Part shown: in pieces, positions 9,392 through 20,344 of the stretch
Position numbering within the stretch: position 1 is the first letter of the stretch
Layout of the letters: each line of letters begins with the position of its first letter
Assembly: GCF_014696065.1 (NCBI RefSeq)
Contig: NZ_JACJPL010000026.1
Span: forward strand, 124,001-188,000
Source: Leptolyngbya sp. FACHB-261
GTDB taxonomy: Bacteria; Cyanobacteriota; Cyanobacteriia; FACHB-261
Direction: 5' to 3'
Length of the DNA: 64,000 bases
The notes under the pieces: generated by a model
Databases searched by the model: none
The model's input: the letters and a program-made list of their open reading frames with translations, nothing else
Told to the model about the DNA's origin: nothing
Made by a program: the position numbers and the translations under genes

Positions 9392-12300
9392 TCATGCCCG
9401 AAAACGTTGGATCAATTCTAAAATTTGCCGCTCTTTAAAGCCTTTTGCGAGTTGACGAAGCTGAATCGTAAATGGCAGCCACAGCGGATTTTGTACCTCT
9501 AGCTTAGCGGCCTGGTCAACGATTCCCCTGATATCGCCTCTCATAGCCAAATCAAGTAAGATGTTGATCTCTTCAGGGGGGAGTGCGAGGACGAGTGTAG
9601 ACGCTGAAGCTTCGTCTTTGAGACATTCCTCATCACTTGTGTGCTTACTGTTTACTTCCCCGTAAATCCACTCTAGCTGGAGGCAAGCCTGTAGTTGCGT
9701 TAGGAGTTCTGCTTCCCGTACAGGTTTAGAGATAAAACCATTACAACCTGCTTCCTGGCTTGCCTGTTGATTGAAGCCAAAAACGCTGGCCGAAGTAGCA
9801 ATGACAATCACGCCTTGAAGACCTGGCGACAGCTTAAGTTGACGCGTGGCTTCAAAACCATCCATAACTGGCATCACCAAATCCATTAAAATGACATCAG
9901 GTATAGTCTGATGAGCCTTATTCAGTCCATCCTGTCCGTTCTCTGCCTCAGCCACTTCAAAGCCTAAAGGCTGAAGAAAGTTGACAAGAACAGAGCGATT
10001 TTCCCAATTATCATCAACGACTAAAACCTTCAGTTTAGGGCCCTGATAACCAATGATCTGAGCTTTGGAATTGACACTATCTCTTGCCTCAGAAACTTCA
10101 GGCAGAGCGAGGTCGAGCCAGAAGGTACTCCCTGCATCCAAGGTGCTCTTCACCTGAATATCCCCGCCCATTAGTTGCGCTAGTTGGCGGCTGATGGAAA
10201 GCCCTAAGCCTGTCCCCTCAGCTTTACGACCCTGGTCGCCTACCTGCTGAAAAGGCAAGAAAACAGCTTCCAGTTGCTCTGCCGCAATTCCAATACCTGT
10301 ATCTTTTATCAGAAAGCGGATTTTCCCCTCATGGGAGCTAACTTTGAATGTGACTTCTCCTACTTCGGTAAATTTAATTGCATTACTTAGAATGTTAAGC
10401 AGAATCTGACGTAGACGCTTTTCATCCGCTTGAACTAACTTAGGCAAGGGAGAAGTTATCTCATGGATCAGCAGGATCCCTTTCTGTTGGGCCCGTATTA
10501 GGCAGATGTCAGCAATTTCTTTTAGAAAGTTAGGAAAATCGAAATCGTTTACGTGAAGCTCCATCCTCCGAGCTTCAATCTTTGAGAGATCTAAGATGTC
10601 ATTGATAAGGGTTAGTAGATGTTCGCCACAGCGGTGGATAATTTTCAATCCATTTTCTTGTTGCTCGGTCAGGTTCTCGATTTTTCTGAGAATCTGGCTG
10701 TACCCTAGTATGCCGTTTAGAGGTGTACGCAGCTCATGGCTCATGTTTGCTAGAAATTCGCTCTTAGCACGGCTAGCAACGTCAGCAGCTTCCTCTGCCT
10801 TCTGACGTTCCCAAATTTCTTGTTGCAAATGTAAGTTTTTTTCCTGTAGCTCTTGCGTCCGTGACACCACCTTGGCTTCCAGGGTCCGGTTCACTGCCTC
10901 CAGGTCAGAATAGAGACGTGCGTTCTCAATGGAGATGGCGGCTTGGGCTGAGAGAAGTTGCAAGATTTCCAACCGGTTTGAGGTGAAAGCTCCGATCGTT
11001 AAGTTGTTCTCCAAATAAAGAATCCCTGTTCGCTTACCCTGATGTAGGATTGGCATGCATAAAACTGATTTTGATCCTTGTCTCGTGATGTAAGCATCGT
11101 CAGCGAAGAGTTTGTCAGTTGTCGCATCACTTAGGACCACAGGTTCTTGGGTTCTGGCGACGTAATTAATGACGGATATGGGGAGTAGGGAATGTTCAGG
11201 CGTTTCTGTCACCTCCAGGGGCACCAATTGCCGCACAGTCATCTCCTCTACCGCGGTTCCTCCTGCTGCTTCTAGAAATAGCTGTCCCGCTTTATCGAGG
11301 AGTAAAAAGCCCTTTTGAGCACCCGCACTTTCGAGTACGATCTGCATGAGTTTTTTTAGCAACTTGTCTAGGACAATCTCACCCGAAAGCGCTTGAGATG
11401 CTTTCATGACTGTAGCAAGGTCTAAAGCTGGCGCACTTCCTATAGACCCAGGGCTTGTTATCGGCTCGGTCTGCGTATGGTCGCTATTTTCCCGTTTCAG
11501 AGCTTGGAACAAAGTTTGGGGATATCTCTCTTCCAGATCCCTAACTTTTGCCATTGCTCCCCAACGCAGGTAAGCATAGTAAGATTCAATCAGGTAAACC
11601 CGAGCGATTTTTTCTCTGCCTTGCGAGAAGTAAAACTTCGCTGCTAATTCGTTACCCAATGCTTCTTCTTGGATATAACCCTGTTCCCTAGCTCCAGCGA
11701 TCGCACTGTCATAAAGTGCCATTGCCTTTACAATTTTCTCCAAAACTCGTGCTTTTTCTGCCTCTACTAACTGGTATTTATGGTGAAAATTCATTGGGGC
11801 ATGCTCTGCCCATCTCTGCATTTTTTCCTGGTTGCGAACTACTCTCTCCAAAAGAATTTCTCTCTCTGTGTGTGAAGCTGATGAATGAATAGCTAAATGG
11901 GTTAGAGAATCATAGAAGTAGAATAATGGAACAACAATCCATCCTGTTACTCCATTCATATATTGCTCAGCCTGGGCAATATTTTCTACTGCCTGTAAGA
12001 ATTCACCAAACCAGTAGCATAAAATCGCTTTATTTAGAAATACATAATAGATAGTCGTCCGCTCATTTAATTGCATGTGCAATGGCAGCAGTTGCTCTTC
12101 ATCATAAACTTCACCGAGCAAACGGTAAGGTTTTTTAACTGCTCCGATCAGGTTTAAAACTACTTGATGAAATATTTGATGCCATTTTAAAGCAGTTTCT
12201 TGATTGATTTCAGCGATTGTCCTCCCGTAGCTCGTCATTTCTTGCTCAAGCTTTTGGAGCTCTGTGCCGCTCCAATAGGCATACTGACATTTAAAACTTG

Positions 12301-15300
12301 CTGCATAACCAGTATGAGCTAAATCTCCGTTCTCCAAGCCACTCAGATAAGCATCCTCTAAGAGGGACAAGGTTTCCCGAACATGATGCTTCCAATGTAT
12401 GATGAAGGTCGAAACTTTAAATAATGTTTGACACCTAACTTCACGAGCGTTCAATAGGTTCATCAACTCTAAAGCTAGCTGCCCAAACCTGTAACCCGCC
12501 TCAATATCTTGCAGCAGACCGCTAAAGACAATTCCATAATCAGCAAAGCCACTGGCTGACAAAGAAGTATTTCCGTATTGAATAGACAAGTTTACCTGCT
12601 GGCAGGCCATGAGAATAAAGAGTGCGGGTGCAGCTTGGTAAGCCGCAGGAACCAAGCTTGCTATCAGCCTAAGTGCCGCTAGCTTGTTTGGGTCTGTCAT
12701 CAACGGTAGATTGATTAAATCCCTTACTTCTTTCCCTACTAAATTTGCTGCTGTTTCTTCAACGGCCGCTTGGATATCCTGTGGAGTAGGAAATTCGTTG
12801 AGTTGTATTCCCAATATTTTCAAAACTTGCAGGCCGAGCTTCACTGCTTCGAGTAACTTTCGTTGGACCTCACAGGTTTTAATTCTTATTTCATATACTT
12901 TCACTCTATCTAACAACGTTTTAGCTTGTTGCAGCACTACCTCAGTGAGCTGCTCCATTTCCTCAAACTTGCCGTTTAGAAATGCTGACTCTGCCGCCTC
13001 TTCATGCAAAGATAATGTCAGTTGGTATTGTCTATCCCAACTGGAAGCTGTTAATAAACTCAGTCCCACCTCCAAATAATTTGCGGCAGCTTCATATGCT
13101 GTTGCTACTTTTGCTTTACGACCAGCGATGAGGTTGAGTATAGCTAGCTTATATCTTTCTGAATCCGAACTGAGTAAGTCAGTACCAAAATTTAATTGGT
13201 TGACCAGATCAAAAACATTCTCCCTTTGCAACTCAAGTGGAGTGTTCTGCAGCAATAGCCGACCAATTCTTAAATGGGTTTGCTTTTTCTGCTCCTCTGG
13301 AATGAGAGAATAAGCTGCTTGTTGAACGCGATCATGTAGAAACTTGTAAGTAATTTCTAAAGGGTCAAGCCCTAATGTCTTTAGGGCTTCCAGGTCAAGC
13401 TCAACTGGGATTTTGTAAGCCTCAGAGAGAGATAAGATCAGGCCGGACTCTAGGGCTTCCCGCAATTCTCTTGCCGTCTCTAACTGAGACTTTTCGTTGA
13501 CGATGGCTAGAACATTTAGGGTAAATTTTTCTCCGATACAGGCAGCTAACTGCAAAACGTTTTGCGCCTTCTGTGATAGCCTTTGAATTCGGCTGATCAT
13601 TAACTCAACTACATTATCTGTGATGTCAGTAGCCTGAAGGCAAGCAATGTCCCACTGCCAGCATCCCCTGTCAAAGTTGAAGAACAACAGATTTTCTTGG
13701 TAAAGGGATTTTAGAAACTGTGTCAGGAAGAAGGGATTACCTTGGGTCTTGTCAACAGTTAACTCAGCCAGTGAGTTTGTCTCCTCCGGCTTCCTGTGTA
13801 GCGTGTCGCTAATTAACTGCGTGATGTGGGCATGGTTTAATGGCTGAAGGGTGACATTGTTCACCGTTACGCCAGCCTGTCGAGTTTCCTCCAGCATTAA
13901 CATTAACGGATGAGCTGAATTGACTTCATTGTCGCGGTAAGTCCCAATGACCAAGAAGTATTTGCTATAAGGGCTACTAAGTAGCAGGTGAACGAGTTTG
14001 AGCGAAGCAGAGTCAGCCCATTGCAGGTCATCCAGGAACAAAACCAGTGGATGTTCAGGCTGAGTTAGCACCTGAATAAATTGTTGGAATACTCGGTTAA
14101 AACGGTTTTGAGTCTCGGTCACTCCTAACTGGGGGATTGGTGGCTGAGCTCCAATGATCTGCTCAACTTCGGGGATAACGTCAATGATCACTTGGCTGTT
14201 AGAGCCGAGGGCCGCTAAAAACTTTACTCTCCAGCTCTGGATTACATTGGCACTTTCAGTAAGCAGCTGCCGCATTAAATCTCGAAATGCTTGAATTAGA
14301 GAAGCATAGGCAATATCACGCTTGAATTGGTCGAACTTGCCTGAAATGAAATAACCACGCTGCCGCACGATCGGTTTGTGGACTTCATTGACCAGTGAGG
14401 ATTTACCAATGCCTGAGTAACCGCTTACCAGCATTATCTCAGCCGCACCATTACTCACCCGATCAAAGGCCGCTGCCAACATCGCTACTTCATTCTCCCG
14501 ACCATACAACTTTTGGGGGATGAGGAACTGACTGGACCAGTCTAGCTGCCCAATTTGAAAGGAAGCGATCCGCCCTGAAGCCTGCAGCATTTGTTGGCAA
14601 GTTAGCAAGTCTGCTTTGAGACCCAAGGCGCTTTGATACCGCTCCTCGGCTGTCTTCGCCAATAGTTTCATTACCAGAGCACAGACTGCCTGTGGGATAC
14701 AAGAATTTATATGGCTGGGGGGGATGGGAGCCTTGGCAATATGGCTGTGAACCAGTGCCAAGGGATCTGTCACTGGAAAAGGGAGCTGCCCAGTCAGCAT
14801 TTCATAGAAGGTGGCTCCTAAAGAGTAAAAGTCAGTACGATAATCAACTGCCCGGTTCATTCTCCCAGTTTGTTCTGGTGATAGGTAAGCCAGGGTACCT
14901 TCCAGTAACGCGGGATCGACGACAGTCTGATTCTCTTGAGGTAGGTATGATGAAATACTGAAGTCAATGATTTTGACTTGCCTAGTTTGAGGGTTGATGA
15001 GAATATTGCGAGGATTGAGATCTTTGTGAATGATCTGATTTTGATGGAGTTCCGCCAGTGTTGAGGCCAGTTGGATGGCGATGTTAAGAAATTCAACTAA
15101 GGGAAGGGGTTTGCTCTCCAACAACTGTTCCAGAGAGACTCCACCAAAATCCTCTAATACCAACGCCAAACCATTTTGGTCAATCTCTAGAGTTAAAGGC
15201 TTGATTACTCCTTCAATGTCTAAAGTCTGAAGAATCTTGTACTCATGCTTTAAGCGAGCAATCTCCTCTAGAGGAGGATACTCATACTTGAGAACTTTAA

Positions 15301-15406
15301 GGACGACAGGTTGCTGCTCTGGCTCTTTTAACCCTGAATAAACTGTTGTATTAACACCTTCGTGAATTACTTGTGTCAGAGTATAGTTAACTAGTATCCT
15401 GTTCAT
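9392..15406 (-). CDS. Trifunctional Ser/Thr kinase / AAA-type ATPase / hybrid histidine kinase, 2004 aa
   Basis: A giant signalling protein of a type common in cyanobacteria. Residues 1-265 are a Ser/Thr kinase: lysine in VVLKVLK, HKDLNPRN near 125-132, DFS instead of DFG near 143, and an altered glycine loop. From about 290 a predicted-ATPase domain has a P-loop GYSGIGKSS (about 327) and Walker B LVLFLDDLQWAD (about 457). A long helical TPR-like region (about 700-1290) follows, then GAF (1325-1490), coiled coil, HisKA (His about 1557, ANMSHELRTPLNG), HATPase, and REC (Asp about 1841). The 75-residue C-terminal helical tail is usual for the family. First gene of the four-gene run. The DFS and altered loop mean Ser/Thr kinase activity needs testing. 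Confidence 0.93.
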   Translation of the reverse strand: MNRILVNYTLTQVIHEGVNTTVYSGLKEPEQQPVVLKVLKYEYPPLEEIARLKHEYKILQTLDIEGVIKPLTLEIDQNGLALVLEDFGGVSLEQLLESKPLPLVEFLNIAIQLASTLAELHQNQIIHKDLNPRNILINPQTRQVKIIDFSISSYLPQENQTVVDPALLEGTLAYLSPEQTGRMNRAVDYRTDFYSLGATFYEMLTGQLPFPVTDPLALVHSHIAKAPIPPSHINSCIPQAVCALVMKLLAKTAEERYQSALGLKADLLTCQQMLQASGRIASFQIGQLDWSSQFLIPQKLYGRENEVAMLAAAFDRVSNGAAEIMLVSGYSGIGKSSLVNEVHKPIVRQRGYFISGKFDQFKRDIAYASLIQAFRDLMRQLLTESANVIQSWRVKFLAALGSNSQVIIDVIPEVEQIIGAQPPIPQLGVTETQNRFNRVFQQFIQVLTQPEHPLVLFLDDLQWADSASLKLVHLLLSSPYSKYFLVIGTYRDNEVNSAHPLMLMLEETRQAGVTVNNVTLQPLNHAHITQLISDTLHRKPEETNSLAELTVDKTQGNPFFLTQFLKSLYQENLLFFNFDRGCWQWDIACLQATDITDNVVELMISRIQRLSQKAQNVLQLAACIGEKFTLNVLAIVNEKSQLETARELREALESGLILSLSEAYKIPVELDLEALKTLGLDPLEITYKFLHDRVQQAAYSLIPEEQKKQTHLRIGRLLLQNTPLELQRENVFDLVNQLNFGTDLLSSDSERYKLAILNLIAGRKAKVATAYEAAANYLEVGLSLLTASSWDRQYQLTLSLHEEAAESAFLNGKFEEMEQLTEVVLQQAKTLLDRVKVYEIRIKTCEVQRKLLEAVKLGLQVLKILGIQLNEFPTPQDIQAAVEETAANLVGKEVRDLINLPLMTDPNKLAALRLIASLVPAAYQAAPALFILMACQQVNLSIQYGNTSLSASGFADYGIVFSGLLQDIEAGYRFGQLALELMNLLNAREVRCQTLFKVSTFIIHWKHHVRETLSLLEDAYLSGLENGDLAHTGYAASFKCQYAYWSGTELQKLEQEMTSYGRTIAEINQETALKWHQIFHQVVLNLIGAVKKPYRLLGEVYDEEQLLPLHMQLNERTTIYYVFLNKAILCYWFGEFLQAVENIAQAEQYMNGVTGWIVVPLFYFYDSLTHLAIHSSASHTEREILLERVVRNQEKMQRWAEHAPMNFHHKYQLVEAEKARVLEKIVKAMALYDSAIAGAREQGYIQEEALGNELAAKFYFSQGREKIARVYLIESYYAYLRWGAMAKVRDLEERYPQTLFQALKRENSDHTQTEPITSPGSIGSAPALDLATVMKASQALSGEIVLDKLLKKLMQIVLESAGAQKGFLLLDKAGQLFLEAAGGTAVEEMTVRQLVPLEVTETPEHSLLPISVINYVARTQEPVVLSDATTDKLFADDAYITRQGSKSVLCMPILHQGKRTGILYLENNLTIGAFTSNRLEILQLLSAQAAISIENARLYSDLEAVNRTLEAKVVSRTQELQEKNLHLQQEIWERQKAEEAADVASRAKSEFLANMSHELRTPLNGILGYSQILRKIENLTEQQENGLKIIHRCGEHLLTLINDILDLSKIEARRMELHVNDFDFPNFLKEIADICLIRAQQKGILLIHEITSPLPKLVQADEKRLRQILLNILSNAIKFTEVGEVTFKVSSHEGKIRFLIKDTGIGIAAEQLEAVFLPFQQVGDQGRKAEGTGLGLSISRQLAQLMGGDIQVKSTLDAGSTFWLDLALPEVSEARDSVNSKAQIIGYQGPKLKVLVVDDNWENRSVLVNFLQPLGFEVAEAENGQDGLNKAHQTIPDVILMDLVMPVMDGFEATRQLKLSPGLQGVIVIATSASVFGFNQQASQEAGCNGFISKPVREAELLTQLQACLQLEWIYGEVNSKHTSDEECLKDEASASTLVLALPPEEINILLDLAMRGDIRGIVDQAAKLEVQNPLWLPFTIQLRQLAKGFKERQILELIQRFRA

Positions 15407-16080
15407 AAATAAACCTTTGTAAACTCAGGGGGTGAATTACTACGATGCTCCATTCTGGATAGAGCATAAATACTCGACTTGATTCCAAGTCCCCTGTTAA
15501 CCAGCTAAATTCTTGTCTCCTGCCAAGTCTATTTCAATTTTATCTACTATGCTCAAATCATCTTTTTCTTGAGGCAGTTTTAGTGAGCTTTGCAGCGCTC
15601 CCTGATGGCCAGCTATGAAAAGAAATGCAGATAAAGAAATGTATATACCACTTGCCCAATAGGTTTAACCTGGCTGGCGTGGGAGCAACGTGTAGGTTTG
15701 TATACCTCTGCTGTTTAGGTGCCAATGGCTCGTAAAGATGGGTAAAGCAAACTGTCCTGCCTAAGGAGTGACAAACAGGCTGGTTGTACTAGTTTTGTAC
15801 TATTTTCCTGCGCAGGTTTCCTGTCCATCGAGCAGGCACGGTATTTCTCAAGCTTCACAGTACCGAGTAGCAAGCTATTACTCTTGGCTCCCGTCTACAC
15901 CTTTGCACAAAGCCTTAACTCGACTAAAAGTTAAGGCCTTGTGCTTGTGCCCCAAAGATTGATGAACTAGCCTGCTTATATTAGATTCAGGATAATTCTG
16001 CCCCTACCAAGTCTGGTAGGTTTGGTAGAACGCTTTGCTGAGAATTCGAGCAACCAGCTTCTTGAATCCAGAATTTAGGG
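15407..16080. other. Intergenic region of 674 bp with one strong hairpin
   Basis: Lies upstream of the 2004-aa kinase gene and should hold its promoter. No convincing gene; a 64-codon plus-strand frame at 15768-15962 has no recognisable product and covers the hairpin at 15905-15944. Confidence 0.3.
15905..15944. repeat. Long near-perfect hairpin, 16-bp arms, 8-nt loop
   Basis: GCACAAAGCCTTAACT (15905-15920) and AGTTAAGGCCTTGTGC (15929-15944) pair at 15 of 16 positions around CGACTAAA. It lies about 140 bp upstream of the permease-kinase stop-side boundary (16081) and about 500 bp upstream of the 2004-aa kinase start. No U tract follows, so a structured RNA, a processing site or a decayed mobile end are as possible as a terminator. 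Confidence 0.5.
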
Positions 16081-19000
16081 CTATGTGGACAGCGGATACT
16101 TACTGAGAGCTTGGATTAACTCTTCCTTTCGAATGGGCTTACTAATGTAGTCGTCCATTCCAGACTCAAGGCATGCTTCGCGATCACCTTGCATAGCGTT
16201 GGCTGTCATCGCAATGATTCGAGGGCGGCGCTCTTGAGGCCATTCTTGGCAAAGGAGACGAGTCGTGGTCAAGCCATCCATCTCTGGCATCTGCACATCC
16301 ATCAGAACCACGTCGTAGGTTTGACGACGTAAGGATTCTAATACTTCAATACCATTACCTGCAATATCAGCTCGATAACCAATTCCTTTAAGTATGAGTA
16401 AAGCAACTTTCTGGTTCACAACGTTATCTTCGGCTAGCAAAATTCGTAGAGGAAGTTGCTCAGCTAGCAGAGGTTCAGCTTGAGGTAGGGGTGGTTGACC
16501 TGAGCCTATTTCAAGCTGTGAATCTTCCAGGACACCAACCAAAACGTCGTAGAGTTGGGATTGTTTGATTGGCTTGCATAGGGAAGCAGCAAAGAGCACA
16601 CTGTCATCAACATCACTGGCTTCCTGCCTACCAAGGGAAGTTAATAGAACGAGGGGCAAGGCTTTACCCGCAGGTAGATTGCGGATTTCGTTTGCTAGAT
16701 TTAAACCATCCATTTCTGGCATCTGCATGTCTAAGATTGCCAGATCAAAGGGCTTACCCTGCTGGAGCCAACTTAATGCTTCGGCTCCTGATTTGGCAGC
16801 GTGGGGTAGCATTTTCCACGCCTGCCCTTGCATGACTAATATTTCTCTGTTTGTGGCATTGTCGTCGACAATCAACAACCGTTTTTCAGCGAGTTTCACT
16901 TGCTGATTTCGCTGCTCAGTGTGCAAGCGGTTAGGAACAGATTCAGCAACCACAGTGACGTAAAAGGTAGAACCCTCGCCCACTTGGCTTTCAACCCAAA
17001 TGCTACCCCCCATCATCTCGCTCAAGCGCTTACTAATTGCTAGGCCCAGGCCAGTACCCCCGTATTGGCGAGTGGTCGAAGAATCGACCTGGCTAAAGGA
17101 CTGAAATAGGCGATCCATGCGCTCGTTAGGGATGCCAATACCAGTGTCTTTGACAGCAAAACAGATCTTGTATTTAGGGGATTGCAATTCCCCTACAGCG
17201 CTACTTGTGACTTGCTCATGAGCGGTCACAGAAACGACTATCTCTCCCTTTTCGGTGAATTTAACTGCATTACTCAACAGATTTACTAAGATTTGCCGAA
17301 GACGAGTAACATCTCCCAAAATTACCGTCGGCACTTGTGGCTCAACCCGATAAGCTAACTCCAAACTTTTCTCTGACGCTTCTAGGGCTAGCAGAGCTAG
17401 CGCATCTTCGACACAAGTTCGCAATTCAAAAGCTTGTTTCTCCAGCTCTAGCTTGTTGGATTCAACTTTCGAGAAGTCCAAAATGTCATTAATAATAGTA
17501 AGCAAGGAATCAGCACTGGTGCGAATCGTTTCAACAAAGTCCTGCTGCTGAGGCTGAAGCTCGGTATCTAACAGGAGCCCAGTCATGCCAATTACACCAT
17601 TCATGGGAGTACGAATTTCATGACTCATATTTGCCAAAAAGGTGCTTTTGGCTTCAGAGGCTAACTCTGCTTGACGACGGGTTAATTCAAGCTCTTGTCT
17701 CTGATGGACTTCTTCCGCAAGAAGTTGTGCTTGCGCTAAAGCAATACTGACTTGATCTGCCAGCTGTTGCAGCAGTTGAACTTCCGAACTTTGCCACTGT
17801 CTTGCAACTGTGTTTTGGTGGACAATCAAAAGTCCCCAGGCGTCGGTTTTCAAAAGGATAGGCACTATCAGATGAGACTTTGCCTCAGACTGTTGTAGCA
17901 ATTCCAAAGAACAGATTTTAGGGTCCATCTGCTCTAGCTCAGCGCTATCATCAGTTTGAATTTGCCACGAGTGCTGAAAAAACTCTGATGGCGGGCAAGA
18001 ACTGGTAATTGTTGTCCCTAGAAGACTAGGGTAGCCAGGAACCACGGCTTCTGTAACTACCTTTCCATGAGACGCTGGCTGAATTTGGCAGATCAGCACT
18101 CGGTCCGCTTGGAGAATCTTTTGCACCTCCACGACGGTTGTCTGCAGAATGTCTTCCAGTTGCAAAGACTGACGGATTTTCAAGCTGATTTCCGCGAACA
18201 AATGCGCCTGTAGATTCTGAAGCCGTAAAGCTTCTTCCGCCCGCTTACGTTCCTTGACTTGTTGCCTAAGTAGCTCGTTGGCCTTAGATAGCTTGATGGT
18301 GCGTTGTGCGACCCGCCGCTCGAGTCGGTCGTGAGCTGCTTTCAGTTCCTCTTCTGTCTGCTTACGCTCGGTGATATCCCGCAAGATCACGACATATTCT
18401 TGTAGTCTTTGATTGGCTTGGTGGGAGAGGGTGACTTCAATGATGCGCGAGCCCTGCTCCCCTTGAGGGTATTGCTCACTGCGGTTGGGCCATTGCTCTG
18501 GCTTGCCTGTTAGTTCTGTAAAAAATACCTGGAGGGGCTTGCCCAATAGAACCGTATTGGCGAGCCCAAGCAAGTTCTCTGCCGCTGGGTTTGCTCGACG
18601 GATTGTGCCATTCTCATCTAGCACCACAATGCCATCTGGTACTGTCTCTAGCGCCATGCTGAGTAAGCTCTTTGCTTGATTCCGTGCCTCATCAATAGCC
18701 GCTACTTGGGGTAAGGTCGTCCAGCAAGCAATGGCCACACCTACGAAGGACAGGGTTACCAGCAGAATCACCAACATATTGCCATGCGTTATTGGTGAAA
18801 TCTTGCTGAGTTGAGCACTGATACTCCAGCCCACTGTAGCGGCACCACAGATGAGCGAGATCAGCACTACGACTTGCAACATCACGAAGTCCTGCATCTT
18901 GCCCTGATGCTGTTGCGAGTAATGCCGTTGCCACCATGCGGGCTGCAAGACAGCAAAGGGCAAACGGCGCAGGGCAGCATCTATGACTAGAATGACAACC

Positions 19001-20274
19001 GGCAAGAGCAGGCCACTCAGCAAATCCTGCCAACTCCAGGCCAGACCTCCTATTACCAGCACTACTACTTCCACAAGCAGGAAACAGAGTGACCATTTAG
19101 GCCAACGTACTTCAGGTCTGCTCCGGTTCAGCCACAGCCCTAGATGCAGACCCATAATCGACAACAGATAGCCCGTTCCCGCCACAATGACTACGTGGGA
19201 AAGGTCATCCAATAGCAGACACACCAGGCTGAGCAGGAAAGTGCAGAGCAAGGCAGGACCCAACACCCCGCGTTGCGAAACCACCTTGAATACAGGCGAA
19301 AGGTGACCATCTAGTGCAAGCTGGTACAGAATCCGGGGGGTGCTGGCAACCGTGGTGGCACAAGTCAGCAGGCAGGCAAAGGCAATCAATAAGGTCACCA
19401 GCACCGAAGCAGACGGTCCCCAGAAGGGCTCAGCGGCAGCTAGCAGGTTCAGATATAGGTTGTCCCCTAGTCCGTCGGGTTGAGTTGCCAGTCGCATGAG
19501 CACCCAAGACCCTCCCACAAAGGCCACTGGCATCAGCCAGGCAGCGAAGTTCAGAAAGCGTAGAGTCTGAAGGGGTTGACGGCTATCGGCAACAAACGCA
19601 GCCGCTGTTTCACCGGAGTAAACCGAGTAAGTGGCAACGAAGAACCACTTGAGCCAATCGCCCAGGCTGAGGCTGGACCAGTGGCTAGGCAAAAGACCTG
19701 GGCTAGCCGGGGAGAAAGCTAGCCAGCCAAGTCCCTGTAGGCAAAACATCAGTAGGAAGGCAACTGCTGGAACTACAAAAAATAAGTGCAGAATTCCTAA
19801 GGCGCGGGTGCCACTAAAGCCAACGACAAAGGCAATGGCCGTAAAGCCAATTTTGAGCAGTGTTGTTGGGCAGGTAATTCCTAGAGGCTCCAGATTGGCT
19901 TGAATAAGATCTGTCAAAACGAAGGCATAAGCGGCAGGTGCTGTACCCCAGCCGATGAAGTAGCCGATGGCAGCATAGCGGCCTAGACTCGGCAACTTCT
20001 GTTGCGTCAGTAAGCGAGCCGCATAATTAGGAGTTCCACCTGCTACATCAGGCCAAAACTGCCCTAATCGCTGCACTTGCAGAATAAGCATGACCGAGAC
20101 AATCACGCCCGGCAACCACAAGAAGACCGCTTGAGGACCGAGGGCAGCATGGATAGCGGGTGCAGTACCGATCCAGCCCACATGTCCTGAGAGGCCAAAA
20201 CCCCAAGTTTCGAACGAGCTTAGGTTGCGAGATAGACTTGTTGTTAAGGATCTAGGGGACCTCACCCTGTTCAC
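16081..20274 (-). CDS. Amino-acid permease (APC-type) fused to PAS-GAF hybrid histidine kinase, 1397 aa
   Basis: Residues 1-530 are polytopic, with about 14 hydrophobic segments. The opening [29 protein letters not shown] and the [27 protein letters not shown] block resemble APC-superfamily amino-acid permeases. Then come PAS (about 535-640), a coiled coil, GAF (about 690-840), HisKA (His about 885, [15 protein letters not shown]), HATPase ([13 protein letters not shown]), REC1 (Asp about 1181) and REC2 (Asp about 1325). The kinase half has BarA-like order. By analogy with CbrA (SLC5-type transporter plus kinase) it may sense or transport an amino compound. The start is a GTG at 20274; a second GTG three codons on has GGAG at better spacing. 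It starts 70 bp after the NRPS-like gene, same strand. Confidence 0.9.
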   Translation of the reverse strand: MNRVRSPRSLTTSLSRNLSSFETWGFGLSGHVGWIGTAPAIHAALGPQAVFLWLPGVIVSVMLILQVQRLGQFWPDVAGGTPNYAARLLTQQKLPSLGRYAAIGYFIGWGTAPAAYAFVLTDLIQANLEPLGITCPTTLLKIGFTAIAFVVGFSGTRALGILHLFFVVPAVAFLLMFCLQGLGWLAFSPASPGLLPSHWSSLSLGDWLKWFFVATYSVYSGETAAAFVADSRQPLQTLRFLNFAAWLMPVAFVGGSWVLMRLATQPDGLGDNLYLNLLAAAEPFWGPSASVLVTLLIAFACLLTCATTVASTPRILYQLALDGHLSPVFKVVSQRGVLGPALLCTFLLSLVCLLLDDLSHVVIVAGTGYLLSIMGLHLGLWLNRSRPEVRWPKWSLCFLLVEVVVLVIGGLAWSWQDLLSGLLLPVVILVIDAALRRLPFAVLQPAWWQRHYSQQHQGKMQDFVMLQVVVLISLICGAATVGWSISAQLSKISPITHGNMLVILLVTLSFVGVAIACWTTLPQVAAIDEARNQAKSLLSMALETVPDGIVVLDENGTIRRANPAAENLLGLANTVLLGKPLQVFFTELTGKPEQWPNRSEQYPQGEQGSRIIEVTLSHQANQRLQEYVVILRDITERKQTEEELKAAHDRLERRVAQRTIKLSKANELLRQQVKERKRAEEALRLQNLQAHLFAEISLKIRQSLQLEDILQTTVVEVQKILQADRVLICQIQPASHGKVVTEAVVPGYPSLLGTTITSSCPPSEFFQHSWQIQTDDSAELEQMDPKICSLELLQQSEAKSHLIVPILLKTDAWGLLIVHQNTVARQWQSSEVQLLQQLADQVSIALAQAQLLAEEVHQRQELELTRRQAELASEAKSTFLANMSHEIRTPMNGVIGMTGLLLDTELQPQQQDFVETIRTSADSLLTIINDILDFSKVESNKLELEKQAFELRTCVEDALALLALEASEKSLELAYRVEPQVPTVILGDVTRLRQILVNLLSNAVKFTEKGEIVVSVTAHEQVTSSAVGELQSPKYKICFAVKDTGIGIPNERMDRLFQSFSQVDSSTTRQYGGTGLGLAISKRLSEMMGGSIWVESQVGEGSTFYVTVVAESVPNRLHTEQRNQQVKLAEKRLLIVDDNATNREILVMQGQAWKMLPHAAKSGAEALSWLQQGKPFDLAILDMQMPEMDGLNLANEIRNLPAGKALPLVLLTSLGRQEASDVDDSVLFAASLCKPIKQSQLYDVLVGVLEDSQLEIGSGQPPLPQAEPLLAEQLPLRILLAEDNVVNQKVALLILKGIGYRADIAGNGIEVLESLRRQTYDVVLMDVQMPEMDGLTTTRLLCQEWPQERRPRIIAMTANAMQGDREACLESGMDDYISKPIRKEELIQALSKYPLST

Positions 20275-20344
20275 TCCATGAATTAAGTTTCTATGTGCAG
20301 TAACGTTTGTGCTTTTATGAGCTGAGTGTTGATGTGTGTGCTAG

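Noticed and set aside
15768-15962. 64-codon plus-strand frame in the kinase upstream gap
   Set aside because: No recognisable product, and it spans the 15905-15944 hairpin, which is better explained as a structure.
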